A program made the position numbers and the translations under genes. The notes beneath the pieces were generated by a model. The model worked only from the letters and a program-made list of their open reading frames with translations. It was not told the origin of the DNA and did not search any database. Positions 17,521 through 25,560 of a stretch of DNA of 64,000 bases are shown in pieces. The DNA lies in the NCBI GenBank assembly GCA_947627275.1, contig CANQVK010000001.1, positions 109,977 through 173,976 of the forward strand. The letters run 5' to 3'. Each line of letters opens with the position of its first letter. Positions within the stretch are counted from its first letter, which is position 1. Source of the stretch: an uncultured Ruminococcus sp. (GTDB lineage: Bacteria > Bacillota > Clostridia > Oscillospirales > Ruminococcaceae).

Positions 17521-18612
17521 TTAAAATTCAATTTTGCCGTACAGACCGCCTTCCATGGAATCCTCGGGCTTTGGCTTCTTGTAATCCTTTTCAAAGCTCG
17601 TGGAAAGCCCTGTTGAAAAGTCCATAGCCTTCGGCTCGTAATTATCACGGCATCTGTCGTTTCCGCCCTGTCTGCCGCCTCTGCGGTCGTCGCGGCGAGA
17701 ACCTCTGCCGCCTCGTCCACCTCGGTTATTCTTAGGATTCGTAGAGGAAATAATAATCTTCCTGTAAGGCTCCTCTCCAACAGAACGCGAGGAAACGCCC
17801 TCGATCTCGGAAACTGCCGAATGTATAACACGTCTCTCATAGGGATTCATAGGCTCAAGCTGCTGCGATCTGCCTGTTCTTATAACCGCCCTTGCGACCT
17901 TTGCCGCAAGCTGTTCGAGGGTTTCCTTTCTCTTGCTGCGGTAGCCGAGACAATCTATCGTAATGCGGAAATAATCCTTATCGCCCTTATTAGCGATAAT
18001 AGAGCAGAGGTACTGAATGGAATCCAGCGTCTCTCCCCTTCTTCCGATTATCGTTCCGTTATTATTGCTTTCGATATTTATGACCGCGCCTGTTTCGTTC
18101 TGGTAAACCTTAAACCTTGCATCGACGTTCATCGCATTAAGAATACTTGTGATATAGTCCCTTGCAACCTTGACCTTTGGATTCACAAGAGCCTCGTCCT
18201 CGATAAGAGTGAACTCCTCCAGAGAAAAATCCTTTTCTTCCTCGTTTGCAGGAACTTCCTTAACCTCCTCAGCCTTTGCTTCAACGGGCTTTACCGGTGC
18301 GGCAGGCTTTGGAGCGTCGGTCTTCGGAGTTTCTTCGGACTTCGGAGCTGCTGCTGTTTCAACTTTTTTCGGAGCTTCCTTAACTTCCTCCTTAACGGGC
18401 ATACTCTTAGGAGCTTCCTTTTTCACCTCGGGCTTCGGAACAGCGGCAACATATGTAGCCCTGACCTTTGCATCGGTCTGACCTATTCCGAAAAATCCCT
18501 TTTTGCCCTCCTCGAGGACCTCGAATTTTATCTCGCCTGCTTTTTTACCGAACTTTTTTACCGCCATAGCTTTAGCTTCATCGACGGTTTTAGCAGTAAA
18601 TACTTCTGTCAT
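17521..18612 (-). CDS. jag: RNA-binding protein Jag/KhpB (SpoIIIJ-associated)
   Basis: The 363-residue protein has an N-terminal Jag domain (about 1-52, KKGFFGIG), a long Lys/Pro/Ala/Glu linker (about 55-140), a KH domain (GTIIGRRGETLDSIQYL), an R3H domain (NPYERRVIHSAV) and an RGG-rich C-terminal tail. KH and R3H bind single-stranded nucleic acid; homologues influence cell elongation and division mRNAs. The gene follows yidC by 15 bp, the usual Firmicutes arrangement. The RGG tail and extended linker make it longer than the B. subtilis homologue (about 208 residues). Confidence 0.93.
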   Translation of the reverse strand: MTEVFTAKTVDEAKAMAVKKFGKKAGEIKFEVLEEGKKGFFGIGQTDAKVRATYVAAVPKPEVKKEAPKSMPVKEEVKEAPKKVETAAAPKSEETPKTDAPKPAAPVKPVEAKAEEVKEVPANEEEKDFSLEEFTLIEDEALVNPKVKVARDYITSILNAMNVDARFKVYQNETGAVINIESNNNGTIIGRRGETLDSIQYLCSIIANKGDKDYFRITIDCLGYRSKRKETLEQLAAKVARAVIRTGRSQQLEPMNPYERRVIHSAVSEIEGVSSRSVGEEPYRKIIISSTNPKNNRGGRGGRGSRRDDRRGGRQGGNDRCRDNYEPKAMDFSTGLSTSFEKDYKKPKPEDSMEGGLYGKIEF

Positions 18613-18627
18613 ATTTATTACCTCCCT

Positions 18628-19794
18628 TTATTGATCATCGTTTTCGTTGCTTTCATCGTAAATATCGCCGTATTTTTCAGCCATTTTACGTCTTGCCTCA
18701 TTGATCGCGTCACGGTTCTGCTTATTCTGCTCGGAGCGTGACATTTTCTCGCCCGAATCGCTTTTTGCCGATGTGCCGTTCTGCTGCTCGAGAGCCGCCT
18801 GCTGTTCAAGCATTCTCTGCATGAACGTTTTCTTTTCGGGGTGCTTTTCAGCGTAGATACGAGCCTTTTCCTTTTCCTTCTCATTTATTGCGACGATCCT
18901 GTCCTTAGTGAAATAAAGATTCAGACCAAGAGAGACAAGGAATGAGAATATAGACGACCATATCCAGTAAAAGCCTACGCCTGCCGGAACTTCAAAAGCA
19001 AACCATATGGACATTATCGGCATCAGGAGCATCATAACTGTCATGCAGCCGCCGCCTGCCTGAGCTGTGGGGTTTACTTTTTTCTGATGTATCATTGAAT
19101 AAAGCGAAACGAGAAGCTGTGAAAGACCTGCAAGGAACGGTATCAGCATGAGGATAACAGCTTCACTGTTCCATACATCGGGATGCAGGGTCGGAGTCTT
19201 GCCTAAATTTGCGCCTAAAACCGAGAAGTTTTCGGAAAAATTAGAAACGACTTCTCTGAAATTCTCCCCGAAATTATTAAATTCATCAGGATGCCTGTTG
19301 AGCGATTCCATAGTAAGAAGCTCGTTTCGGAGATTTCCGTGAGTAATTTCATTGCCGCCGTTGACATCGCCAAATTTTACCGCAAGCTCGGAAGCCTTTG
19401 ATATAGCGGCGGTACGTATAGATTTCGTTATATGAAGGATATGGGTTATCGGCTTGTACACAACGTCGATAACTCCGAACAGAAGGAACATCTGTATAAA
19501 GGCAGGCATACATGAACCCATGGGGTTTATGCCTTCCTCCTGATAGAGCTTCTGCTGCTCCTCCTGCAAACGCGTGGGATTGTTTGAGAAGCTTTTTTGC
19601 AGTTTCTGGAGCTTCGGCTGGAGCAGCTGCATTCTCGCAGAACTTTTCTGCGTCTTGTAGTTGATAGGGAACATCAGCAGCTTTGTTACAAGAGTAAATA
19701 TGATTATAGCCCATGCGTAATTCGGAACGAGCTTATATATCCAGCTCATAAGGTATCCGAACGGGATACCTATAATATCATAAAGTGAATTCAA
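18628..19794 (-). CDS. yidC: Membrane protein insertase YidC/Oxa1
   Basis: The 388-residue insertase puts proteins into the cytoplasmic membrane with or without SecYEG. Hydrophobic segments at about 5-30, 95-115, 215-235, 250-275 and 280-300 surround the family core (YKTQKSSARMQLLQPKLQ, MGSCMPAFIQMFLLFGV). The C-terminal tail is long, charged and Gln-rich. It starts with TTG (19792-19794) eight bases after AGGAG, an uncommon start for this gene. No lipobox is seen at the N-terminus. Confidence 0.94.
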   Translation of the reverse strand: MNSLYDIIGIPFGYLMSWIYKLVPNYAWAIIIFTLVTKLLMFPINYKTQKSSARMQLLQPKLQKLQKSFSNNPTRLQEEQQKLYQEEGINPMGSCMPAFIQMFLLFGVIDVVYKPITHILHITKSIRTAAISKASELAVKFGDVNGGNEITHGNLRNELLTMESLNRHPDEFNNFGENFREVVSNFSENFSVLGANLGKTPTLHPDVWNSEAVILMLIPFLAGLSQLLVSLYSMIHQKKVNPTAQAGGGCMTVMMLLMPIMSIWFAFEVPAGVGFYWIWSSIFSFLVSLGLNLYFTKDRIVAINEKEKEKARIYAEKHPEKKTFMQRMLEQQAALEQQNGTSAKSDSGEKMSRSEQNKQNRDAINEARRKMAEKYGDIYDESNENDDQ

Positions 19795-19853
19795 TTTACA
19801 GTTCTCCTAATCAAAGGCGGAAAATCGTTTCAAATAGACGTAAAACGGCTCTT

Positions 19854-20153
19854 TCACTCTTTTCTGCCCGTATCGTTTTCTTCTGAGGCGGTATCGCTGT
19901 GAAGATTCGCATAGTCGTATTTTTTTACTTTAAACGTAAATTTCTCGGGAACGTGATCTATTCCCCCCAGCGACCATGGATTGCACCGAAGTATGCGCCA
20001 GCCGGCTAAAGCTGTTCCCCTTACAGCTCCGAATCTCTTAACGGCAGTCAGGGCATAGCAGCTGCATGTCGGATAATATTTGCATTTCGGCGGAAAAAGC
20101 GGCGATACAGCCTTCTGATAAAATTTTATCAAGGCTATGAGTAAATATTTCAT
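19854..20153 (-). CDS. yidD: Membrane protein insertion efficiency factor YidD
   Basis: The 99-residue peripheral membrane protein helps YidC-dependent insertion. The core [20 protein letters not shown] and the later [15 protein letters not shown] are diagnostic. The ATG overlaps the end of rnpA by 4 bp, so translation is coupled. A hydrophilic tail of about 25 residues follows the conserved domain. Confidence 0.95.
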   Translation of the reverse strand: MKYLLIALIKFYQKAVSPLFPPKCKYYPTCSCYALTAVKRFGAVRGTALAGWRILRCNPWSLGGIDHVPEKFTFKVKKYDYANLHSDTASEENDTGRKE

Positions 20154-20506
20154 TTTTTTAACAGGAGCTTAACAGCCTTATCTATCTCCATGACGCCGTA
20201 TTTATCGAAATAAGAACAGTATTCGTCGGATTTTATGCCGAGTATACCGCTTCTTGCGACAACAACAATATCAATGCCGATAGGCAGCTTTATCTCCGAG
20301 CTTTGGTAAGCGAGACGGATAAGCCTTTTGGCGCGGTTGCGAGCCACGGCGTTTCCTATTTTTTTCCCCGCGGTGATCCCGAAGCGGTTAAACGGTCTGC
20401 CATTGGGCTTAACGTAGATCACCGAGTATTTTGACGGGATATACCGCCCCTTTTTATAGAGGGCGAGAAAATCCTTGTTTTCTTTTAAAATTACAGTATA
20501 CAGCAT
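20150..20506 (-). CDS. rnpA: Ribonuclease P protein component
   Basis: The 118-residue basic protein binds the RNase P RNA to mature tRNA 5' ends. It shows the family features FLALYKKGR at the N-terminus and the RNR motif in [17 protein letters not shown] chose ATG 20506, because the frame extends a further 42 codons upstream but that part lies in a MITE-like element (20531-20692) and is not family sequence. No good ribosome-binding site is visible before this ATG, so the exact start is uncertain. Confidence 0.92.
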   Translation of the reverse strand: MLYTVILKENKDFLALYKKGRYIPSKYSVIYVKPNGRPFNRFGITAGKKIGNAVARNRAKRLIRLAYQSSEIKLPIGIDIVVVARSGILGIKSDEYCSYFDKYGVMEIDKAVKLLLKK

Positions 20507-20530
20507 AAATAATACCGATTCAGCAGGACG

Positions 20531-20692
20531 TATACTTGACTCTATTGCAAAATGTGCAAAAGATTTCGAGAAGAAATTCTGTCTGTCAAGGCGGACGACG
20601 AAAGCGTGCTGTCGCACGGTAAGGGGTGACAACGCAGACAGACGGAATTAATTCCGAAAGATATTGTATATTTTGCAATAGAGTCAAGTATA
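20531..20692. mobile_element. MITE-like element M2 between rpmH and rnpA
   Basis: The 162-bp element has 23-bp terminal inverted repeats that begin TATACTTGACTCTATTGCAA. The centre is AAGGCGGACGACG, then a hairpin CGTGC-TGTC-GCACG, then GACAACG, enclosed by CTGTCTG/CAGACAG. The ends resemble those of M4 and M6 (TATACTAAACGCTATAGCAA). It sits inside the normally compact rpmH-rnpA spacer. Confidence 0.75.
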
Positions 20693-20728
20693 GAAGAAGT
20701 CCTCAGAAATAAGGGATTAACAAAAAAG

Positions 20729-20754
20729 ACCACAAAAACGTATTTTTGTGGTCA
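20729..20754 (-). terminator. Hairpin after rpmH
   Basis: On the minus strand GACCACAAAAA and TTTTTGTGGTC form a stem, followed by a T-run. It is 7 bases beyond rpmH and could act as a partial terminator that lowers rnpA-yidD-yidC expression relative to rpmH. Confidence 0.65.
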
Positions 20755-20760
20755 GCGTCG

Positions 20761-20895
20761 TCAGTGAGTTAATCTTGCTCTGCCCTTAGATCTTCTACGA
20801 GCTAAAACCTTTCTGCCGTTCTTAGTAGCCATTCTTTTCATGAAGCCGTGCTCCTTCTTTCTGTGAAGCTTCTTAGGCTGGTACGTTCTTTTCAT
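20761..20895 (-). CDS. rpmH: 50S ribosomal protein L34
   Basis: The 44-residue protein [17 protein letters not shown]... is basic throughout and matches L34 along its whole length ([20 protein letters not shown] in the second half). It is a structural part of the large ribosomal subunit. AGGAGG-type sequence (AGAGAGGAGGATATATA) precedes the ATG. It is transcribed away from dnaA, as in nearly all Firmicutes. Confidence 0.97.
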   Translation of the reverse strand: MKRTYQPKKLHRKKEHGFMKRMATKNGRKVLARRRSKGRARLTH

Positions 20896-20964
20896 TATAT
20901 ATCCTCCTCTCTGAACAATGGATAAGAGAGCCTTTAAGCTCTTATTTACACATTACACTATAAG

Positions 20965-20993
20965 ATTATACTTCAAAAGGTGGAATATGTCAA
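20965..20993 (-). promoter_or_regulatory. Promoter of rpmH
   Basis: Minus strand consensus TTGACA (20988-20993), 17-base spacer, TATAAT (20965-20970). It is the only perfect sigma-A promoter in this part of the window. Confidence 0.85.
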
Positions 20994-21155
20994 GGGATTT
21001 TAAGAATTTTTTTCAAAAATATAAAATTTTGATACATTTGAACAATTAAAGCAAAATTTTTTTAGTACAATTTATATATTTGATAATGAACATTACATTG
21101 ACCGTTCGTTGATTCAGTCAGGAACTGTGCAAGCTATTTTTTCACAGTCCCTTAT

Positions 21156-21370
21156 TGTTGAAAAGTTGAATCCAATGTTTAAAACCTGTGAGATATGTGT
21201 AGATATTATGTTTTTCAACAGCCTGCGACAGTATTTGCCACGCCGAAACAAACGTTTTTTCCACATTTTGGAGTTGATTCAACAGTGTTTTCAACAAAGT
21301 GTCAAAAGAGCTGTTGAAATCATGGCTTTTTTCTATGTTTTTTTTGGAGCAATCCCTTGCTTTTTCAACG
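21156..21370 (+). promoter_or_regulatory. DnaA-box-like cluster upstream of dnaA
   Basis: Exact TTTTCAACA (either strand) occurs at 21156-21164, 21212-21220 and 21288-21296. Near matches are TTTTCCACA (21257-21265), GATTCAACA (21276), ATTTCAACA on the minus strand (21312-21320) and TTTTCAACG (21362-21370, within the dnaA promoter). The box differs from the usual TTATCCACA but recurs beside the unwinding element. Confidence 0.7.
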
Positions 21371-21385
21371 AATCTATGCTATAAT
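21357..21385 (+). promoter_or_regulatory. Promoter of dnaA
   Basis: TTGCTT, 17-base spacer, TATAAT (21380-21385). A DnaA-box-like TTTTCAACG lies in the spacer, which would allow autorepression. Confidence 0.7.
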
Positions 21386-21455
21386 GATATTATATTATTA
21401 TAGGAGAGTATCGTTATTTTGAAATTTCTCCCCAATTTTTCTACGGAGGTCAAAA

Positions 21456-22829
21456 ATGAATTCATTCAAAGAATTATTTGATAATGTAAAGAAATACTGC
21501 CTTGAAAACGGCAAGATCCCCGCTATCGGAATAAAAACATGGATCGATCCGCTCACACCTATAAATTTCGACGGCTCAAACGCAATTTTCAGCGTAGGTA
21601 CAGAATTTCAGAAAAATATAGTCATGGGTACTTACGCTTCTGTTCTCACAGACGCATTTCTCAATCTGCTCGGACTTAATGTAAATATTATAATCAATGT
21701 TGAATCAGATACGCCCGAAACTCCTGCATCCGTTCCAACAGAAGCCGAACTGGAACAGAAAAACGCCGAGCTTGAAAAAACATATAAATTCGCAAATTAC
21801 GATTACACTTTCGATACCTTTATTGAAGGTCCTTCAAACAGCTTTGCCCTCGCATGCAGCAAATCGGTGGCGAAAAACTGCGGAGAACACGAAATATCGG
21901 GATATAATCCCCTCTTTATCTACGGTCCGTCGGGAATGGGCAAGACCCACCTCATAACCGCTATCGCAAACGAGGTCAGAAACACCCGTCCCGAATACAA
22001 CATCGTGTATACCACCAGCGAGACTTTCGGAAACGACCTTATAGCGGCAATACAAAAAAATCAGATCTCCGATTTTCATGAAAAATACAGAAACGCCGAT
22101 ATGCTCCTTATCGACGATATACAGTTCCTTGCGGGAAAAGAGCGAATGCAGGAGGAATTTTTCCATACCTTCTACAAGCTTCATCAGGAGGGCAAACAAA
22201 TAGTCATCACCTCCGATAAGCCTCCGAAAGAGCTTATTACTCTTGAAGCTCGTCTGAGAACACGCTTTGAGGGAGGACTTATCGCCGATATTTCCGCGCC
22301 TGATTTTGAAACAAGACTTGCTATCATCACAAGAAAAAGCGAACTGCTCGATCTGAAAATGCCCTCCGAGGTATCCGAGTTTATGGCAAACCGCTTAAAA
22401 TCGAATATCCGTCAGTTGGAGGGAGCTGTTATCCGTCTTAAAGCCCTTAACCACTTTGCCGGAAGTCCTATAACTATTTCCATGGCACAGAGCGTTATCA
22501 GGGACGTTCTCACTGACGAACAGCCTATACCGATAACTGTTGAAAAAATAATCAGCGAGGTTTCCACGGTATACGGAGTATCTCCCGAGGATCTCCGCTC
22601 CAACAAGCGTTCACAGCAGATCTCGATAGCCCGAAAAGTGGCTATATATGTAGTCCGCGAGATAACCGACATGCCACTTGCCTCTATCGGAACGGAATTC
22701 GGCGGACGCGACCATTCTACTATCGTATACTCGGTAAACAGCGTAGTAGCGGCAATTCAGAAGGACGCTAACCTCAATAACCTTGTAAACGATATTATCA
22801 AGAATATCAGAGACAAGAGCAAGGGCTGA
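21456..22829 (+). CDS. dnaA: Chromosomal replication initiator DnaA
   Basis: The 457-residue AAA+ protein binds DnaA boxes and opens the origin. Domain I is at about 1-85, a short Glu-rich linker at about 86-110, domain III has Walker A GPSGMGKTH and Walker B LLIDDIQFL, and domain IV ends with GGRDHSTIVYS (residues 416-426). In domain IV the canonical DHTT is DHST and the usual histidine three to four residues on is Tyr, positions that touch the DNA box in E. coli DnaA. This fits the altered box TTTTCAACA found here. It is transcribed away from rpmH. AGGTC-type sequence CGGAGGTCAAAA precedes the ATG. Confidence 0.98.
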   Translation: MNSFKELFDNVKKYCLENGKIPAIGIKTWIDPLTPINFDGSNAIFSVGTEFQKNIVMGTYASVLTDAFLNLLGLNVNIIINVESDTPETPASVPTEAELEQKNAELEKTYKFANYDYTFDTFIEGPSNSFALACSKSVAKNCGEHEISGYNPLFIYGPSGMGKTHLITAIANEVRNTRPEYNIVYTTSETFGNDLIAAIQKNQISDFHEKYRNADMLLIDDIQFLAGKERMQEEFFHTFYKLHQEGKQIVITSDKPPKELITLEARLRTRFEGGLIADISAPDFETRLAIITRKSELLDLKMPSEVSEFMANRLKSNIRQLEGAVIRLKALNHFAGSPITISMAQSVIRDVLTDEQPIPITVEKIISEVSTVYGVSPEDLRSNKRSQQISIARKVAIYVVREITDMPLASIGTEFGGRDHSTIVYSVNSVVAAIQKDANLNNLVNDIIKNIRDKSKG

Positions 22830-23476
22830 TCCCTTACGGCAAAAATCAGGATCCCAAAGAGCTGTTTCCAACCGTTTTTCAATGTTGAAAACGTTAATTC
22901 CAAGACTTTCAACGCAATTTTCAACAGAGTGTTTAAAACTGCGTTGAAAATCAAATTTGCAGAATATTTTGGAATACAGAGAAATTCCGGAAATATTATC
23001 CGCTCACGATACGCTCTTTTGAACCGTGTGAACTTTTCAACAATTGACAGGCTGTGAAAAAATATCGTAAAAGTTTAAACCAAAAATCCCGATTCCACAA
23101 ATTTCTCCACTTTTCATAAACTTCAACTCCACAATCATAAACCGATTCCACACGGAAAACGCACCGCTTCGCAGCTTTTAACACATCGAACAATTTAACA
23201 ACACCGTTTTGTGGACGAGCTGTCGGCGTATTACAGGTAAAAAACGGACATCCTGACTTTTCAACACCCCCTACTACTACGACTATATATTTATATACTT
23301 ATCTTATCATTTTTCTTGTTTTTTCTCTTTTCATTCATATCATAATCTGACTTATCACAGCTTAACATATTATTATTAAACCAGCTTAAAAGAAAGAGAC
23401 AAAATTCAGATCAGCATCGCCTTATCAGACTTTGCTTAAATAAAATTAAATCTACTTAAACGGAGGCATACTATTA
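22830..23476. other. oriC: Replication origin oriC (dnaA-dnaN spacer)
   Basis: The 647-bp spacer has no gene. Exact TTTTCAACA boxes are at 22883 (minus), 22918, 23034 and 23258, with variants at 22876, 22906 and 22942 (minus). The last box is followed by CCCC, then CTACTACTACGACTA (23271-23285), a DnaA-trio array, then AT-rich DNA (TATATATTTATATAC onward). This is the basal unwinding layout known from B. subtilis: box, GC patch, trio repeats, AT-rich region. Confidence 0.88.
23271..23310 (+). promoter_or_regulatory. DnaA-trio and AT-rich unwinding element
   Basis: CTACTACTACGACTA gives five triplets in DnaA-trio register. It is preceded by TTTTCAACACCCC and followed by about 60 bases that are nearly all A/T. 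Confidence 0.8.
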
Positions 23477-24580
23477 ATGAACTTTATGTGCAGAAAATCA
23501 GAACTGAGCGAAGCCATAACCAACGTTTCAAGAGCAGTTCCCCAGAAATCCACTATACAGGCTTTGGAGGGAATAAAAGTAAAGGTAGCTCCCGGTATTG
23601 TCGAGCTTACCGCATATAACCTCGAAATGGGCATAAGGACTGCAATAAAAGCCGATACGAACGATAGCTGCGAATTTGTGGTCGATGCAAGGCTTTTCAG
23701 CGAATTTACTAAGAAAATGGCAGGGGAGGATATAATGGTCGAAATAGACGGCAATAATACCGTCCGCATTTCTTCGGAAGCGACCGAGTGTACTTTTTCG
23801 GTGATGTCCGCCGAGGAATACCCTGATCTGCCCATAGTTGATTCAAAACGCAGCTTTACTGTTCAGCAGAATATCCTCCGTTCTATGATAAATATGACCG
23901 GCTATGCGGTTTCTCAGAACGAAAGCAAGCCTATTTTCACGGGAGAGCTTTTCGATATAGAGGGCGGAACGTTTACGCTTGTCGCTATAGACGGATTCAG
24001 GCTCGCTATCAGGACAGAGGCTATCGACAACGGCGAAAAGTTCAATTTCGTAGTGCCTAAAAAGGCTTTGCAGGAGGTCTCTACCCTTATACGCGATGAC
24101 AGCACGGAAAACTGCACTATCAGCGTAAACGACAGACATATAATTTTTGAAATAAACGGCTTCTTTGTCATTTCGAGACTTCTTGAGGGCGCATTCCATA
24201 ATTATAAAATGAGCATTCCGAACGGTCATAAGACGGAAATTTTCGTCAGCAAGAAGGATTTTTCCGCCTGCCTTGAAAGATGCTCCCTTATTATCAACGA
24301 GAAAAACAAAGCTCCCGTTCGCTGCGAGATAGGCGGCGGAGTTATGAAGATAAGCTGCAAAACTGGTATAGGAAAGGTCAACGACGCTATATCGGCGGAT
24401 ATTACGGGCGAAACTGTTACGATTGGCTTTAATAACCGCCTTGTTCTCGAAGCTCTGAGGGCGGCTGAGGGCGATAAGGTCCGCATACGCCTTAACGGAG
24501 CAATGAAAGTTATCGAAATTCTTCCGCCGATGGGGGAGAGCTATATCTTCCTTGTAATGCCTATCCAGTTGAAAAATTGA
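23477..24580 (+). CDS. dnaN: DNA polymerase III sliding clamp (beta subunit)
   Basis: The 367-residue clamp encircles DNA and tethers polymerase III. It consists of three similar domains of about 120 residues each; MNFMCRKSELSEAI at the start and IEILPPMGESYIFLVMPIQL at the end match the family, including the final M-P region that binds client peptides. CGGAGG lies ahead of the ATG at 23477. It directly follows oriC. Length is typical. Confidence 0.97.
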   Translation: MNFMCRKSELSEAITNVSRAVPQKSTIQALEGIKVKVAPGIVELTAYNLEMGIRTAIKADTNDSCEFVVDARLFSEFTKKMAGEDIMVEIDGNNTVRISSEATECTFSVMSAEEYPDLPIVDSKRSFTVQQNILRSMINMTGYAVSQNESKPIFTGELFDIEGGTFTLVAIDGFRLAIRTEAIDNGEKFNFVVPKKALQEVSTLIRDDSTENCTISVNDRHIIFEINGFFVISRLLEGAFHNYKMSIPNGHKTEIFVSKKDFSACLERCSLIINEKNKAPVRCEIGGGVMKISCKTGIGKVNDAISADITGETVTIGFNNRLVLEALRAAEGDKVRIRLNGAMKVIEILPPMGESYIFLVMPIQLKN

Positions 24581-24596
24581 ACGTTGTCTGAAAATT

Positions 24597-24800
24597 ATGT
24601 GGGGGACGCTGTCCCCCACACCCCCTGCCAAAGGGGTGACCCCTTTGGAATCTCTGCTGTCGTGAATTTGACTGCGGAAATCATGGAAACTGACAGCTTC
24701 ACAGTAATATGGAAGATTTCCGCAGTCAAATTCACGATAATGGGTTCAAGAGTTACCTTTTGACAGAAGATACAGGGAACAATAAGTTTCAGATAATGAA
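24597..24800 (+). repeat. Family A repeat, copy A3
   Basis: Head GGGGGACGCTGTCCCCC, CCAAAGGGG/CCCCTTTGG, slot hairpin with 23-bp arms at 24660-24682 and 24715-24737 and a 32-base loop, then AGTTACCTTTTGACAGAAG. The loop reads in the opposite direction to those of A1 and A6. It is placed directly 3' of dnaN. Confidence 0.8.
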
Positions 24801-24819
24801 AAATAAGAGGAGAGTTAAT

Positions 24820-25269
24820 ATGTTTTTTTATAAAAATTATACTTTTTCGCCCCTTGCAACGCTGTGTTCGGTAGGAATAAATCTTGTTGCAGTATTGTTT
24901 GCGATATTTGGTATAGCAAAGTTCTCGGATAACGTTATTATCGGAGTTGTCCTTGTTGTTATCGGACTTTTTCTGTATTTTTATGTGGGAAATGTTATAC
25001 CTGATAAGGTAGCCGAAAAAAACGGAAGAAAAAATATAGAAACAAAGGCGAATTACGCCCTCACCTACTGCATTCAGAATCCCGGAGCTGTTGCCGAAAT
25101 AATGGCGGTAAACGAAAAGTTCGATCAGAAAATGAGAACGGACGTTTCCTACGCTAACAGGATAGCACATGCAGCTCCTCAGTACTTTGACGCTCTTGCG
25201 GAGATAAATCCTGAGCTTGCGGAAAAATATTTCATAAACGAAAAAGGCAAAGTTGCGAAAAATAAGTAA
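24820..25269 (+). CDS. Small membrane protein of unknown function
   Basis: The 149-residue protein has two membrane segments (about residues 10-32 and 38-58) and a hydrophilic C-terminal domain of about 90 residues containing VIPDKVAEKNGRKNIETK. I recognise no family. ATG 24820 follows AGAGGAGAGTTAAT; a longer frame begins inside the A3 repeat and is rejected. It is inserted between dnaN and yaaA, where most Firmicutes have no gene. Confidence 0.7.
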   Translation: MFFYKNYTFSPLATLCSVGINLVAVLFAIFGIAKFSDNVIIGVVLVVIGLFLYFYVGNVIPDKVAEKNGRKNIETKANYALTYCIQNPGAVAEIMAVNEKFDQKMRTDVSYANRIAHAAPQYFDALAEINPELAEKYFINEKGKVAKNK

Positions 25270-25296
25270 AAATATGTTTGATGAAAGGCGGTCGTC

Positions 25297-25512
25297 ATGG
25301 CTGAAAATACGGTTAAGATCACAACGGAATTTATAAAGCTCGATGCACTTCTGAAATTTGCTTCTATGGTCGGTTCGGGCGGCGAGGCTAAAATGCTGAT
25401 ACAGGACGGTAATGTCAGAGTAAACGGCGAAGTATGCACCATGAGGGGGAAAAAAATTCGCCCCGGAGATATTGTAGCCGTTGAAGGCTTTGGAGAAGTG
25501 CAGGTTATCTGA
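25297..25512 (+). CDS. yaaA: S4-domain RNA-binding protein YaaA/RlbA
   Basis: The 71-residue protein is a lone S4 domain: [29 protein letters not shown] and the basic [10 protein letters not shown]. In B. subtilis the protein between dnaN and recF is linked to ribosome biogenesis. Its position before recF supports the call. AAAGGCGGTCGTC precedes the ATG. Confidence 0.92.
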   Translation: MAENTVKITTEFIKLDALLKFASMVGSGGEAKMLIQDGNVRVNGEVCTMRGKKIRPGDIVAVEGFGEVQVI

Positions 25513-25560
25513 CATCTGCCAAAGAGAAATAGATTATCCTAAATTTTACAGGGGGATCTT

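Noticed and set aside
20507..20632. 42-residue N-terminal extension of RnpA
   Set aside because: It is translated from MITE-like element M2 and not part of the family.
20531..20692. Insertion sequence with transposase
   Set aside because: No ORF in the element matches a transposase; only inverted ends and a hairpin core are present.
24709..24819. 37-residue extension of the small membrane protein after dnaN
   Set aside because: It is translated from repeat A3; a strong ribosome site precedes the later ATG.
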